A stretch of 64,000 bases of DNA from an uncultured Olsenella sp. Its GTDB lineage: Bacteria > Actinomycetota > Coriobacteriia > Coriobacteriales > Atopobiaceae. Numbering within the stretch: position 1 is the first letter of the stretch; every line of letters begins with the position of its first letter. Shown one piece after another: positions 8,946 through 16,230 of this stretch. The stretch is taken from assembly GCA_900316105.1 (NCBI GenBank), contig ONBR01000007.1, positions 32,265 to 96,264 of the forward strand, given 5' to 3'. The notes under the pieces are model-generated. The model ran no database searches and had not been told where the DNA came from. It was given only the letters and a program-made list of their open reading frames with translations. A program made the translations under genes and the position numbers.

Positions 8946-9083
8946 GCCGTGTCAGTGGGACATTTCTCTTGACGCACAAGGAGGGCCCGGTTCTCTCCGC
9001 CAGGGCTCCAAGAGATAGGTCGCCCCAGCCAGAGGGAATCGGGCTCACCGTGTCGAGAGAACCGTCCCCTTGCCACGGTCCTC
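8946..9083. repeat. dispersed intergenic repeat, copy B
   Basis: Second copy of the element described at 6600-6718, in the same orientation, sharing ACAAGGAGGGCCCGGT, CCAGGGCTCCAAGAG and AGATAGGTC. It is longer than copy A at its right end, where GAGAGAACCGTCCCCTTGCC appears. The edges carry GTGTCA and TTGACG words like those of the other TGACA-type hairpins in this window. Confidence 0.75.
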
Positions 9084-9162
9084 TTGCCACGCGCGTGTGA
9101 CAAAGCCAAGGAGAGGGCCAAGGCTGCAGGCTCGGGGCGTCCGTCCAGGGTGTCACCTGGCC

Positions 9163-9168
9163 TATAAT
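9163..9168 (+). promoter_or_regulatory. -10 element for second GGDEF gene
   Basis: TATAAT about 100 nt upstream of the ATG at 9271. A small inverted pair CCAGG/CCTGG (9145-9160) covers the spacer region and could bind a regulator. The -35 is weak. Confidence 0.45.
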
Positions 9169-9270
9169 CGTGGACCGACCTGCTGTCCCAACGCCCTGCG
9201 CGGCATTTCGCCTTGTTCGAGGCGTGGACAGCGACACGTCCCTTGCATCAGACGGAAAGACAGACCCCTC

Positions 9271-10353
9271 ATGTTCCGAGACTTCATAGCCCGGCTGGGC
9301 TCCGACTGCTTCGACCGGTATCCGGAGGAGATCGAGCGTCAGAACCGCGACACCATAGGCAAGCTGATCATCGTCGTCGTCTTCGTGGCCCTGCTCAACC
9401 TCCTGGCCGACCTGGCCGTGGGCCAGCTCTCCATTGCCTACCAGCCCCTTGCCCTCATATGCGCCTTTGCCCTCTTCGACCTCTTCTACCACTTCAAGCT
9501 CAGGGACAGCAAGGTCAGCCCCCGCCTGACACTCTACGTCATGTGCTCCATACCCCTCTTGGCGGGCATCGCCATCGGCACCTTCCTGGCATCCACAAAG
9601 GGCGTCTTCACCTTTGCGGTCCTTTTGCCGGTGGCATCGATCTTCGTCCTGGACCGCCCCCGCAACGTTGTTATCTGGATAGCCTCCACCTGCCTGCTCT
9701 TTGGCATCTGCGCCTATGTCTTCAAGCCGTGGGACGTCTTCATGGCCGATCTCTCCCACCTCTTCATCTACGGGCCCCTTGCCACGGGCGCAGCCCTCTT
9801 CGTGCTGGAGGTTCGCATCGCCAACGTCGAGCAGGCCATGGAGCTCAAGAGCAAGAGCGACCACGACGCCCTGACCGGCGTCTACAACCGCGGTGGGGGA
9901 GACGAGCGCATCGAGCGCCTGGTGGATGTCGGCACCCGCGGCCTCCTGGTCTTCATCGACGTCGACGACTTCAAGGACGTCAACGATACCTATGGGCACG
10001 CCGGCGGCGACGCGGTTCTCCAGGCCCTGAGCAGGGCAATCGCCAAGTCTTTCCGTTCGAGTGACATCGTGATGCGGGCCGGCGGTGACGAGTTCGTGGT
10101 CTTCGCGCCCGGCCTGGTGGAGGAGGACAACGTCCTGGCCAGTATCAGGCACCTGCGGGAGCGGGTCTCCGACCTCGTCTTCGTGGACAAGCCCAGCCTT
10201 TCGGTGACCATCAGCCTGGGCTGCATCGTCAACGACGGCTCCTATCCTGACTTCGCAACCTTGCGGGCCCGGGCCGACGACCTCCTGTACGAGGTCAAGC
10301 AGGGCGGCAAGGACGGCTACCGGATCGACGCCGCCCCCTATCGGGCCGCCTAG
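9271..10353 (+). CDS. membrane-bound diguanylate cyclase (GGDEF), with I-site
   Basis: A 360-residue protein with about six hydrophobic segments in residues 25-185 and a C-terminal GGDEF domain. The catalytic motif GGDEF is at 271-275; DHDALTGVYNRGG opens the domain and DVDDFKDVNDTYGHAGGD follows. Unlike the cyclase at 1050, an RSSD motif ends five residues before GGDEF, the usual position of the c-di-GMP inhibitory site, so feedback inhibition is expected. The ATG at 9271 follows GGAAAG; the open frame upstream to 9070 is arginine-rich and runs through the promoter, so it was not used. The sensor input is unknown. Confidence 0.9.
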   Translation: MFRDFIARLGSDCFDRYPEEIERQNRDTIGKLIIVVVFVALLNLLADLAVGQLSIAYQPLALICAFALFDLFYHFKLRDSKVSPRLTLYVMCSIPLLAGIAIGTFLASTKGVFTFAVLLPVASIFVLDRPRNVVIWIASTCLLFGICAYVFKPWDVFMADLSHLFIYGPLATGAALFVLEVRIANVEQAMELKSKSDHDALTGVYNRGGGDERIERLVDVGTRGLLVFIDVDDFKDVNDTYGHAGGDAVLQALSRAIAKSFRSSDIVMRAGGDEFVVFAPGLVEEDNVLASIRHLRERVSDLVFVDKPSLSVTISLGCIVNDGSYPDFATLRARADDLLYEVKQGGKDGYRIDAAPYRAA

Positions 10354-10450
10354 GGCCGGGCGACGGAAAAGGGACGCTCCACTTATTGCAGGGCGGCGTA
10401 GAGAGGACGCCCCTCCCTACGTCGACGTCATTCCCCTCTCATATGCAGTT
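10354..10450. other. short intergenic stretch before ffs
   Basis: Holds GGGACGCTCCACTTATTG, reminiscent of the GGGACGG-type repeats elsewhere, and an imperfect hairpin CGTAGAGAGG/CCCTCCCTACG (10396-10421) that may end the cyclase transcript. No gene is seen. Confidence 0.35.
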
Positions 10451-10480
10451 TTGGCGTACGTGTGTCTACTTTGGTACAGT
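10451..10480 (+). promoter_or_regulatory. promoter of SRP RNA
   Basis: TTGGCG at 10451-10456 and TACAGT at 10475-10480 are separated by 18 nt and place the transcription start at about 10487, exactly where the RNA's terminal stem begins. Confidence 0.65.
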
Positions 10481-10486
10481 GTTCAT

Positions 10487-10605
<119 letters not shown>

Positions 10606-10688
10606 GTAAAGAAGTTCCGCCGCGTGTCGCGTTCAGTCCATGTGAGCCGAGCGGCAGCGACGGACGTCACGAGAGGATAGATCCCTCC

Positions 10689-11363
10689 ATGGCTTTTGTT
10701 TCCTTCATTGCCAACCTCATTCACGACCCTCGTGCTGCCATCGCGAGCTGGATCGCCATGGGGCCCTTGGCTGCCTACGGCTTCGTCTTTCTGATTATCT
10801 TCATCGAGACCGGCGTGGTCTTCTTCCCCTTCCTGCCGGGTGACTCCCTGCTCTTCGCCGCTGGTTTCTTTGCCAATGGCGGCGGCTTTGCCCTGCCGCT
10901 CCTTCTGGGTGTCGCTTGGGTGGCGGCTATCGTGGGCGACCAGTGCAATTTCATGATTGGCCACTTCTTTGGCCAAAAGATCATCGCCTCCGGCAAGGTC
11001 AAGGCCCTGACGCCCGAGCGTGTCCAGGAGACCAGCGACTTTCTGGACAAGTGGGGCCGCGCCGCAATCTTCCTGGGTCGCTTCGTCCCCTTCATCCGCA
11101 CCTTCGTGCCCTTCTTTGCCGGCATGGGCGGCATGAAATGGCACCACTTCGTGATCTTCAACGTTCTGGGCGGCATCACCTGGTCCACCCTCTTTGTGCT
11201 CCTGGGTTACTTCTTTGGTGGCATCCCCGCAGTTCAGGAGCACTTCTCCCTGGTGATTATCGGCATCATCCTGGTGTCCGTCATACCCGCGGTCATCGCT
11301 GCCCTCAAGGCCAGCATGGGTTCAAAGAAGGACGGGGAATCCGCGGGCAAGCACGCCGCATAA
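10689..11363 (+). CDS. dedA: DedA family membrane protein
   Basis: A 224-residue SNARE-associated/DedA (VTT domain) protein of the inner membrane, a family implicated in lipid flipping and envelope homeostasis. It shows the FxETGVVFFPFLPGDSLLF re-entrant region, GDQCNFMIGHFFGQ and the FLGRFVPFIRTFVPFFAG motif with the conserved Arg residues. Start ATG 10689 has GAGAGGA 11 nt upstream; the frame is open further left but crosses the SRP RNA. It is probably monocistronic and ends in a good intrinsic terminator. Confidence 0.92.
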   Translation: MAFVSFIANLIHDPRAAIASWIAMGPLAAYGFVFLIIFIETGVVFFPFLPGDSLLFAAGFFANGGGFALPLLLGVAWVAAIVGDQCNFMIGHFFGQKIIASGKVKALTPERVQETSDFLDKWGRAAIFLGRFVPFIRTFVPFFAGMGGMKWHHFVIFNVLGGITWSTLFVLLGYFFGGIPAVQEHFSLVIIGIILVSVIPAVIAALKASMGSKKDGESAGKHAA

Positions 11364-11405
11364 CGAGCTTCGCTCGGCCTGCTTCGAACAATCTGACGCC
11401 ATTGC

Positions 11406-11441
11406 ATGAGGTCCGGGCATTGGGCTCGGGCCTCATTTTTT
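11406..11441 (+). terminator. intrinsic terminator after dedA
   Basis: TGAGGTCCGGGC pairs with GGCTCGGGCCTCA with wobble pairs, and TTTTTT follows at 11436-11441. Confidence 0.75.
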
Positions 11442-11477
11442 GCGTGCATGTATGCGGGAGACTGCCTTAGCGACCCT

Positions 11478-12719
11478 CTACTCCCCGAAGTGTTGACGCG
11501 ACTGGAGGTTCTGCAAGGCCTTCGCCGCGTTCTCGCGCATGCGCTCCTGCATCGTGGCCTTGGCATCCTCCCAGGCCTCGCCCAGCTGTTGTGCCACGGG
11601 AGCCACCGCGTCGTTCACGGCCCCACTGATGCTGCCTCCTGCGATTCCCAGGAGGAAGTTTGTCATGGTCTGCCGGTCCTCTGGCGTAAGCGAGTTGATG
11701 GAGGTCATGGTCGCGTTGAGTCCGGGGAGGCCTCGGCTCATCATGTCATCGATGTCGTAGATTCCCTGGGCGTGGAGGGCCTCGTAGAGGTCGTCCAAGA
11801 GCTTCCTCCTGCCGGGGAGATCCCTGGAATCAATGAGCTGGTTGAACGCCTGGACCACGCGGACGCTGGAGTCGCTACGCTGCCTGCCCTCTATGAAGGA
11901 CCCTCGCATGACCTGCCACTCCACTGCGCTGTGCTCCATTACACCAACGCCTGATGACTGGATGATCCTCGGCATGACCGCGTGATTGAAGAGTGAGCCC
12001 ACGACGCTGTACTCCGGGGTAAAGAGGTGCGTGCGCTCGCAGATGCAGCGCAGGGAGTCGGGAGACACGACCTCGTCGCAGAAACCGGGGGAGTCGTTGC
12101 ACCAGACCTCGCGGATGTGGCTGCGGTCTCCTTCCGAGAGTCGTGACGCTGCGTAGGCTGCAAGGTTGCCGCCCTTCGAGTGGCCTCCTACGCGGACCTG
12201 GCCCTGCCCGTCCGTCTTTTTGGCTGCGGCTACGACCGCCCGCAGATAGGCAAGTGCGTGCGTTTGGGAGGGAATCACCTTGTAGGAGATCTCGCAGTCC
12301 TCGAGCCAGCCCTCCAGCGAGCTGTCCGTTCCCCGGAAGGCCACGTAGATGCTGCCGTCTGGGAGCTCGAAGGTTATGGCACCAAACTGCTCGTGGGTCC
12401 CTTCGTCCAGGACCTCCTCGTAGGCGCCCAGTTGCATGTCGGCGTAGCGCCTGCCACAGCTGGCCATGTGACCCAGCAGGTCGTTTGTTCGAGCTGACAG
12501 GAGGGGCCCGAGCCTTGCGGGCGCGGAGCTGGGAAACTTTTCGACGTAGCGGTTTGCCGCCTCAGCCAGGCTGACAGAGCCCTCACCTGGTGCGGGGACG
12601 ACATCCAGGAGGGGCAGGTAGGACACCTGAGCCAGTATGAGGTTGTCGACCTCGTTGAAGGGTACGGTCTCAAAGTCAAAGTCGCCGAACCAGTCGAGGT
12701 AATCGAACATGTCTGCCAT
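11478..12719 (-). CDS. DUF2974 (Mbeg1-like) alpha/beta hydrolase
   Basis: A 413-residue protein with a lipase-like alpha/beta-hydrolase core. The nucleophile elbow is GHSKGG at residues 179-184 (Ser181), and YVAFRGTDSSLEGWLED before it is characteristic of DUF2974 proteins. No signal peptide or membrane segment is obvious, so it is probably cytosolic. The C-terminal ~80 residues (after LTPEDRQTM) are Ala/Gln-rich and likely helical. GGAGGCGG precedes the ATG. It is convergent with dedA and divergent from the GH3 gene. The substrate is unknown; lipase, esterase or a related hydrolase are the options. Confidence 0.85.
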   Translation of the reverse strand: MADMFDYLDWFGDFDFETVPFNEVDNLILAQVSYLPLLDVVPAPGEGSVSLAEAANRYVEKFPSSAPARLGPLLSARTNDLLGHMASCGRRYADMQLGAYEEVLDEGTHEQFGAITFELPDGSIYVAFRGTDSSLEGWLEDCEISYKVIPSQTHALAYLRAVVAAAKKTDGQGQVRVGGHSKGGNLAAYAASRLSEGDRSHIREVWCNDSPGFCDEVVSPDSLRCICERTHLFTPEYSVVGSLFNHAVMPRIIQSSGVGVMEHSAVEWQVMRGSFIEGRQRSDSSVRVVQAFNQLIDSRDLPGRRKLLDDLYEALHAQGIYDIDDMMSRGLPGLNATMTSINSLTPEDRQTMTNFLLGIAGGSISGAVNDAVAPVAQQLGEAWEDAKATMQERMRENAAKALQNLQSRQHFGE

Positions 12720-12830
12720 TGGCCGCCTCCGCCTTCCCGATGTCGCCTGCCTCAGGTCTCCGAGCGTTCATGACAGCAGTGTACTCCTGCCCGTCTGGCG
12801 GGTCCGACAATGTCAGGCGTTCGCATTTCA

Positions 12831-12836
12831 TACAAT
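12831..12836 (+). promoter_or_regulatory. -10 element for GH3 gene
   Basis: TACAAT 28 nt upstream of the start codon, in the gap shared with the divergent hydrolase. The best -35 candidate, GACAAT at 12806-12811, is 19 nt away. Confidence 0.4.
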
Positions 12837-12863
12837 AGGGGCAGAGGGCGAGGAGGCAGTGTC

Positions 12864-15404
12864 ATGAAGCATCAAGACCTTATTGACAAGCTTACGCTGG
12901 AGCAAAAGTGCGCACTTCTTTCGGGGGCGACTGCCTTTGGTACCAGGGCAATGCCGTCCATCGGCCTTCCCGCCCTGCAGTTCTCCGATGGGCCGAACGG
13001 CATGCGTCATCAGAGTGACGGAGGCAATCACCTGGGCATTGGTGAGTCTGATCCAGCAACCTGCCTTCCCACCTCGGTGACCATCGCTGACTCATGGGAC
13101 CCAGGGCTTGCCGAGGCTTGCGGCGCAGCTCTGGGGGAGGAGGCTGCCAGCATGGGCGTGGCTGACGTCCTTGGCCCGGGTCTCTGCATCAAGAGGAGCC
13201 CCCTCTGCGGTAGGAACTTCGAGTACTTTTCCGAGGACCCCTATCTGGCGGGAAAGATGGCTGCCGGTTACGTGCGAGGCATCCAGTCAAGGGGACTTGC
13301 GGCCTGCCCCAAGCACTTTGCCGTCAACAGCCAGGAGCTGCGCCGCCAGGCGTCGGACTCGGTCCTCGACGAGCGCACCATGCGAGAGATTTACCTGACT
13401 GGTTTCGAGATTGTGGTTCGCGAGGCCCATCCAAAGTCGATCATGAGCAGCTACAACCTGGTAAATGGCACCTATGCAAACGAGAACGCCCACTTGCTCA
13501 AGGACATCCTGCGCAAGGAGTGGGGCTTCGACGGCGCCGTCGTCACCGACTGGGGCGCCTCCAACGATCACGTTGCGGGCGTCCAGGCGGGGTCGACCCT
13601 CGAGATGCCGGCGCCGGGGCCAGGCTCCGCGCGAGAGCTCGTTGAGGCTGTCCGGTCGGGGAAGCTCTCCGTGGTGGACCTGGACGCTCGGGTGGACGAG
13701 GCCCTGGACCTAGTGCTCTCCACCCGCCCGGCCCTGGAGGATGCCCCACGGGACTTTGACATCGAAGCCCACCATACCCTTGCTCGCCGTGCCGCGACTG
13801 AGGGGGCCGTCCTGCTCAAGAACGAGCCTGATGCCGAGGGGCATGCGCTCCTGCCCCTGGCGCCGAGGACGCGTGTCGCCCTTGTGGGAGACTTTGCCCA
13901 GACCCCTCGCTATCAGGGGGCGGGCTCCTCTCAGGTCAATGCAACACGGGTGGAGAACCTGCTGGAGTGTGCTAGGTCCTGCCCCGATCTCGACCTTGTG
14001 GGATTCGCCAAGGGCTTCGACCGCCATGGCTCGCCTGACGTGACGTTGAGAGACGAAGCGGTCAAGCTCGCCCGTCAGGCAGATGTGGTCCTCTTCTGCA
14101 TGGGGCTCGATGAGTGGTCCGAGAGCGAGGGCATCGACCGCAGCGACCTTTGCCTGAGCCAGAACCAGGTCGATGTCCTGCACGCTGTGGCCGAGGCAAA
14201 CCCCAGGGTGGTCGTCCTCCTATCCGCGGGCAGCGCAGTGGAGACGCCCTGGCTTTCCGATGTCCGGTCCCTGCTCTATCTGGGCCTGGGCGGCCAGGCT
14301 GGTGCCTCGGCGGCCCTGGACCTCGTGCTGGGTAGGGCCGTGCCTTCGGGCAAGCTGGCCGAGACCTGGCCTGTGAGCCTCAAGGATACCCCCACGGCGG
14401 GTCGCTTCCCATCGTACGGGCATTCGGCCGAGTATCGTGAGGGCATCTACGTGGGCTATCGCTATTATCAGACGGCTGGCGTGCCCGTTGCCTTTCCCTT
14501 TGGCTTTGGCCTCTCCTACACGACCTTTGCCTACGGAAACCTGGAGGTGGACGAGCATGAGGTGAGCCTGGACATCAACAACAAGGGCTCCGTGACGGCT
14601 AGCGAGGTCGTGCAGGTCTACATCTCCCTTCCGCGGCACCGCGTCTTCCGCCCCCAGCAGGAGCTCAAGGCCTTCCAAAAGGTGGAGCTACCGCCTCACG
14701 CGACCAGACACGTGACCATCCCCCTGGACGACAAGGCCTTCCGCTTCTGGGATGTGGCTACCGACTCCTGGGAGGTCGAGGGTGGCAGCTACGAGATACG
14801 CGTGGGTGCCTCCTGCGAGGACATCCGTCTGACTGCCGAGTTGCAGGTCAAGGGCACCGTAGACAAGAGCCCATATCAGGGCCTCACGGGTCTGGAGCCC
14901 TACGAGACGGGGCAGGTCCAGGAGGTGAGCGACGCCTCCTTTGCCGCCCTGCTCGGCCGTCCAGTACCTGAGCAGCGAATCAAGCTGGACCAGAATCTCT
15001 GCTTCAGGGATCTGACCATCACCAGGAGTCCCATCCTGATGGCCGTCGGCGCCGTCATGGGTGCGCGCGAGCGTGCGGCTATGCGGGCCGGCAAGCCCGA
15101 TCTGAACACCGAGTTCGTCTATAACATGCCCCTGAGGTCAATGGCAAAGATGACGGGGGGCGTCTTTGGCATGCGATTCGTGAACGCCCTGGTGCGTGAA
15201 GCTAGGGGCTGGGGTCTGGCTGGCATAGCGCCGGCGGGGCTCGCCCTTGCCCTGTGGGGCAAGGTTGGCCGTGCGTCTGAGATTTGGTTCGCCTGGGTCC
15301 TGGCACCTCTGGTCCTGGGCTTCCTCAGGGACGGCTTTGCCAACAAGGGCTTTGTGCAGCGACTAAAGAAGCAAGACGCCGCGTCGGGTGACGTGAGGGA
15401 CTAG
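12864..15404 (+). CDS. glycoside hydrolase family 3 beta-glucosidase, C-terminally membrane-anchored
   Basis: An 846-residue GH3 enzyme that should release glucose from beta-glucosides. FSDGPNGMRH, RSPLCGRNFEYFSEDP and KHF (150-152) define the TIM barrel; the nucleophile is Asp229 in VVTDWGASND. A second alpha/beta domain is followed by a fibronectin-III-like domain (about 560-680, FGFGLSYTTF at its start). The last ~60 residues add two hydrophobic stretches (GLAGIAPAGLALALWGK and IWFAWVLAPLVLGFL), suggesting membrane association; there is no signal peptide, so the catalytic part is probably cytoplasmic. AGGAGG lies 7 nt before the ATG. A GtrA-like gene follows after 30 nt, probably in one operon. 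Confidence 0.92.
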   Translation: MKHQDLIDKLTLEQKCALLSGATAFGTRAMPSIGLPALQFSDGPNGMRHQSDGGNHLGIGESDPATCLPTSVTIADSWDPGLAEACGAALGEEAASMGVADVLGPGLCIKRSPLCGRNFEYFSEDPYLAGKMAAGYVRGIQSRGLAACPKHFAVNSQELRRQASDSVLDERTMREIYLTGFEIVVREAHPKSIMSSYNLVNGTYANENAHLLKDILRKEWGFDGAVVTDWGASNDHVAGVQAGSTLEMPAPGPGSARELVEAVRSGKLSVVDLDARVDEALDLVLSTRPALEDAPRDFDIEAHHTLARRAATEGAVLLKNEPDAEGHALLPLAPRTRVALVGDFAQTPRYQGAGSSQVNATRVENLLECARSCPDLDLVGFAKGFDRHGSPDVTLRDEAVKLARQADVVLFCMGLDEWSESEGIDRSDLCLSQNQVDVLHAVAEANPRVVVLLSAGSAVETPWLSDVRSLLYLGLGGQAGASAALDLVLGRAVPSGKLAETWPVSLKDTPTAGRFPSYGHSAEYREGIYVGYRYYQTAGVPVAFPFGFGLSYTTFAYGNLEVDEHEVSLDINNKGSVTASEVVQVYISLPRHRVFRPQQELKAFQKVELPPHATRHVTIPLDDKAFRFWDVATDSWEVEGGSYEIRVGASCEDIRLTAELQVKGTVDKSPYQGLTGLEPYETGQVQEVSDASFAALLGRPVPEQRIKLDQNLCFRDLTITRSPILMAVGAVMGARERAAMRAGKPDLNTEFVYNMPLRSMAKMTGGVFGMRFVNALVREARGWGLAGIAPAGLALALWGKVGRASEIWFAWVLAPLVLGFLRDGFANKGFVQRLKKQDAASGDVRD

Positions 15405-15434
15405 CGAATTCCTGCGCCTGGAGGGAGAGGGACC

Positions 15435-15926
15435 ATGGCTTTCAAGGACTGGACCCAGCAGCACGAGGGACTCTGGCAGTTCATCCTCTTCAACCTGCTG
15501 AGCAACATCAGCACCATCACACGATTCGTCTGCACTTGGGTCGGGACAGCCATGTTCATTGGCGCCATGGGCCTCACCAGCCCCTTTCATTTTCTGATCT
15601 TTGACTACACTGCGCCAAACTCCAATGGGCTCGGCGGCTTCCTGACCTTCCTGATCGCCGAGACCCTGGCCCAGGTGGTCAACTACTTCGTTCAGATGAG
15701 GCTCGTCTTCAAGTCTGATTCCACCGCAAGCCAGTCCGCTCCCAAATATGCCGTCCTTGCCGTGATCATCGTGGTGGTAAATCTGATCCTCCCTGGTCAC
15801 GTGACCGATTTCTGCATGGGCACCCTGGGAATGAGCGCTACCCTGGCCGGAACGGTGGCCTCGGTGGTCAACACCCTCCTTGCGGTAGTGGTGAGCTTCC
15901 CTCTCCTGAAGTTCTGGATTGCATAA
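15435..15926 (+). CDS. GtrA-like small membrane protein
   Basis: A 163-residue protein with four hydrophobic segments in the GtrA-like arrangement: FILFNLLSNISTITRFVC opens the domain and LVFKSDS marks the mid-protein basic turn. GtrA proteins are thought to help move lipid-linked sugars across the membrane, but many members are uncharacterised. It begins 30 nt after the GH3 gene behind GGAGGGAGAGGG, so the two are probably co-transcribed. The family assignment is good, the role uncertain. Confidence 0.8.
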   Translation: MAFKDWTQQHEGLWQFILFNLLSNISTITRFVCTWVGTAMFIGAMGLTSPFHFLIFDYTAPNSNGLGGFLTFLIAETLAQVVNYFVQMRLVFKSDSTASQSAPKYAVLAVIIVVVNLILPGHVTDFCMGTLGMSATLAGTVASVVNTLLAVVVSFPLLKFWIA

Positions 15927-16096
15927 AAGCAATGGAGGGGATCCCATCTTTCGGGGTCCTCGAAGCACGCCAGAGGCGCTTCGCGAAGCGCAGTCGCCGA
16001 AGCGTCAGGCAGCCACGACTCCCACCCGGCCAACCCGTTCACCCTCCCGCGCACCTGGTATTTGACCAGCAGAGCCGTCCTCATCTGGCAGCAGGG

Positions 16097-16168
16097 GCCC
16101 GTCGACCTTCTTCCCGAGCGAGTTCGCGCGAAGCGCTCTGTCTGAGCGCGGGAAGAAGGTCGACGGGC
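16097..16168 (+). repeat. conserved-loop palindrome E1
   Basis: GCCCGTCGACCTTCTTCCCG (16097-16116) and its perfect reverse complement (16149-16168) enclose a 32-nt loop. The loop contains AGTTCGCGCGAAGCGC and matches at 25 of 32 positions the reverse complement of the loop of palindrome E2 at 42600-42677, while the arms of the two are unrelated. GAGCG/CGCTC and TTCGCGCGAA give the loop its own inner hairpin. Confidence 0.85.
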
Positions 16169-16193
16169 TCCCGTCCCACAGGTAGATGGCGGC

Positions 16194-16199
16194 TATACT
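16194..16199 (+). promoter_or_regulatory. -10 element for dnaX
   Basis: TATACT, with the predicted transcript start near 16206, about 25 nt before the dnaX ATG. Confidence 0.45.
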
Positions 16200-16230
16200 G
16201 GAGTTTCGAATGCTAGGTCGCGGAGGTCCC

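Larger units (their letters stand above)
15927..16230. other. intergenic region upstream of dnaX
   Basis: This 304-bp gap holds a palindromic GCGCTTCGCGAAGCGC at about 15976-15991, the large conserved-loop palindrome at 16097-16168 and a -10 element TATACT at 16194-16199. No protein gene or recognised RNA family is seen. Confidence 0.5.
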
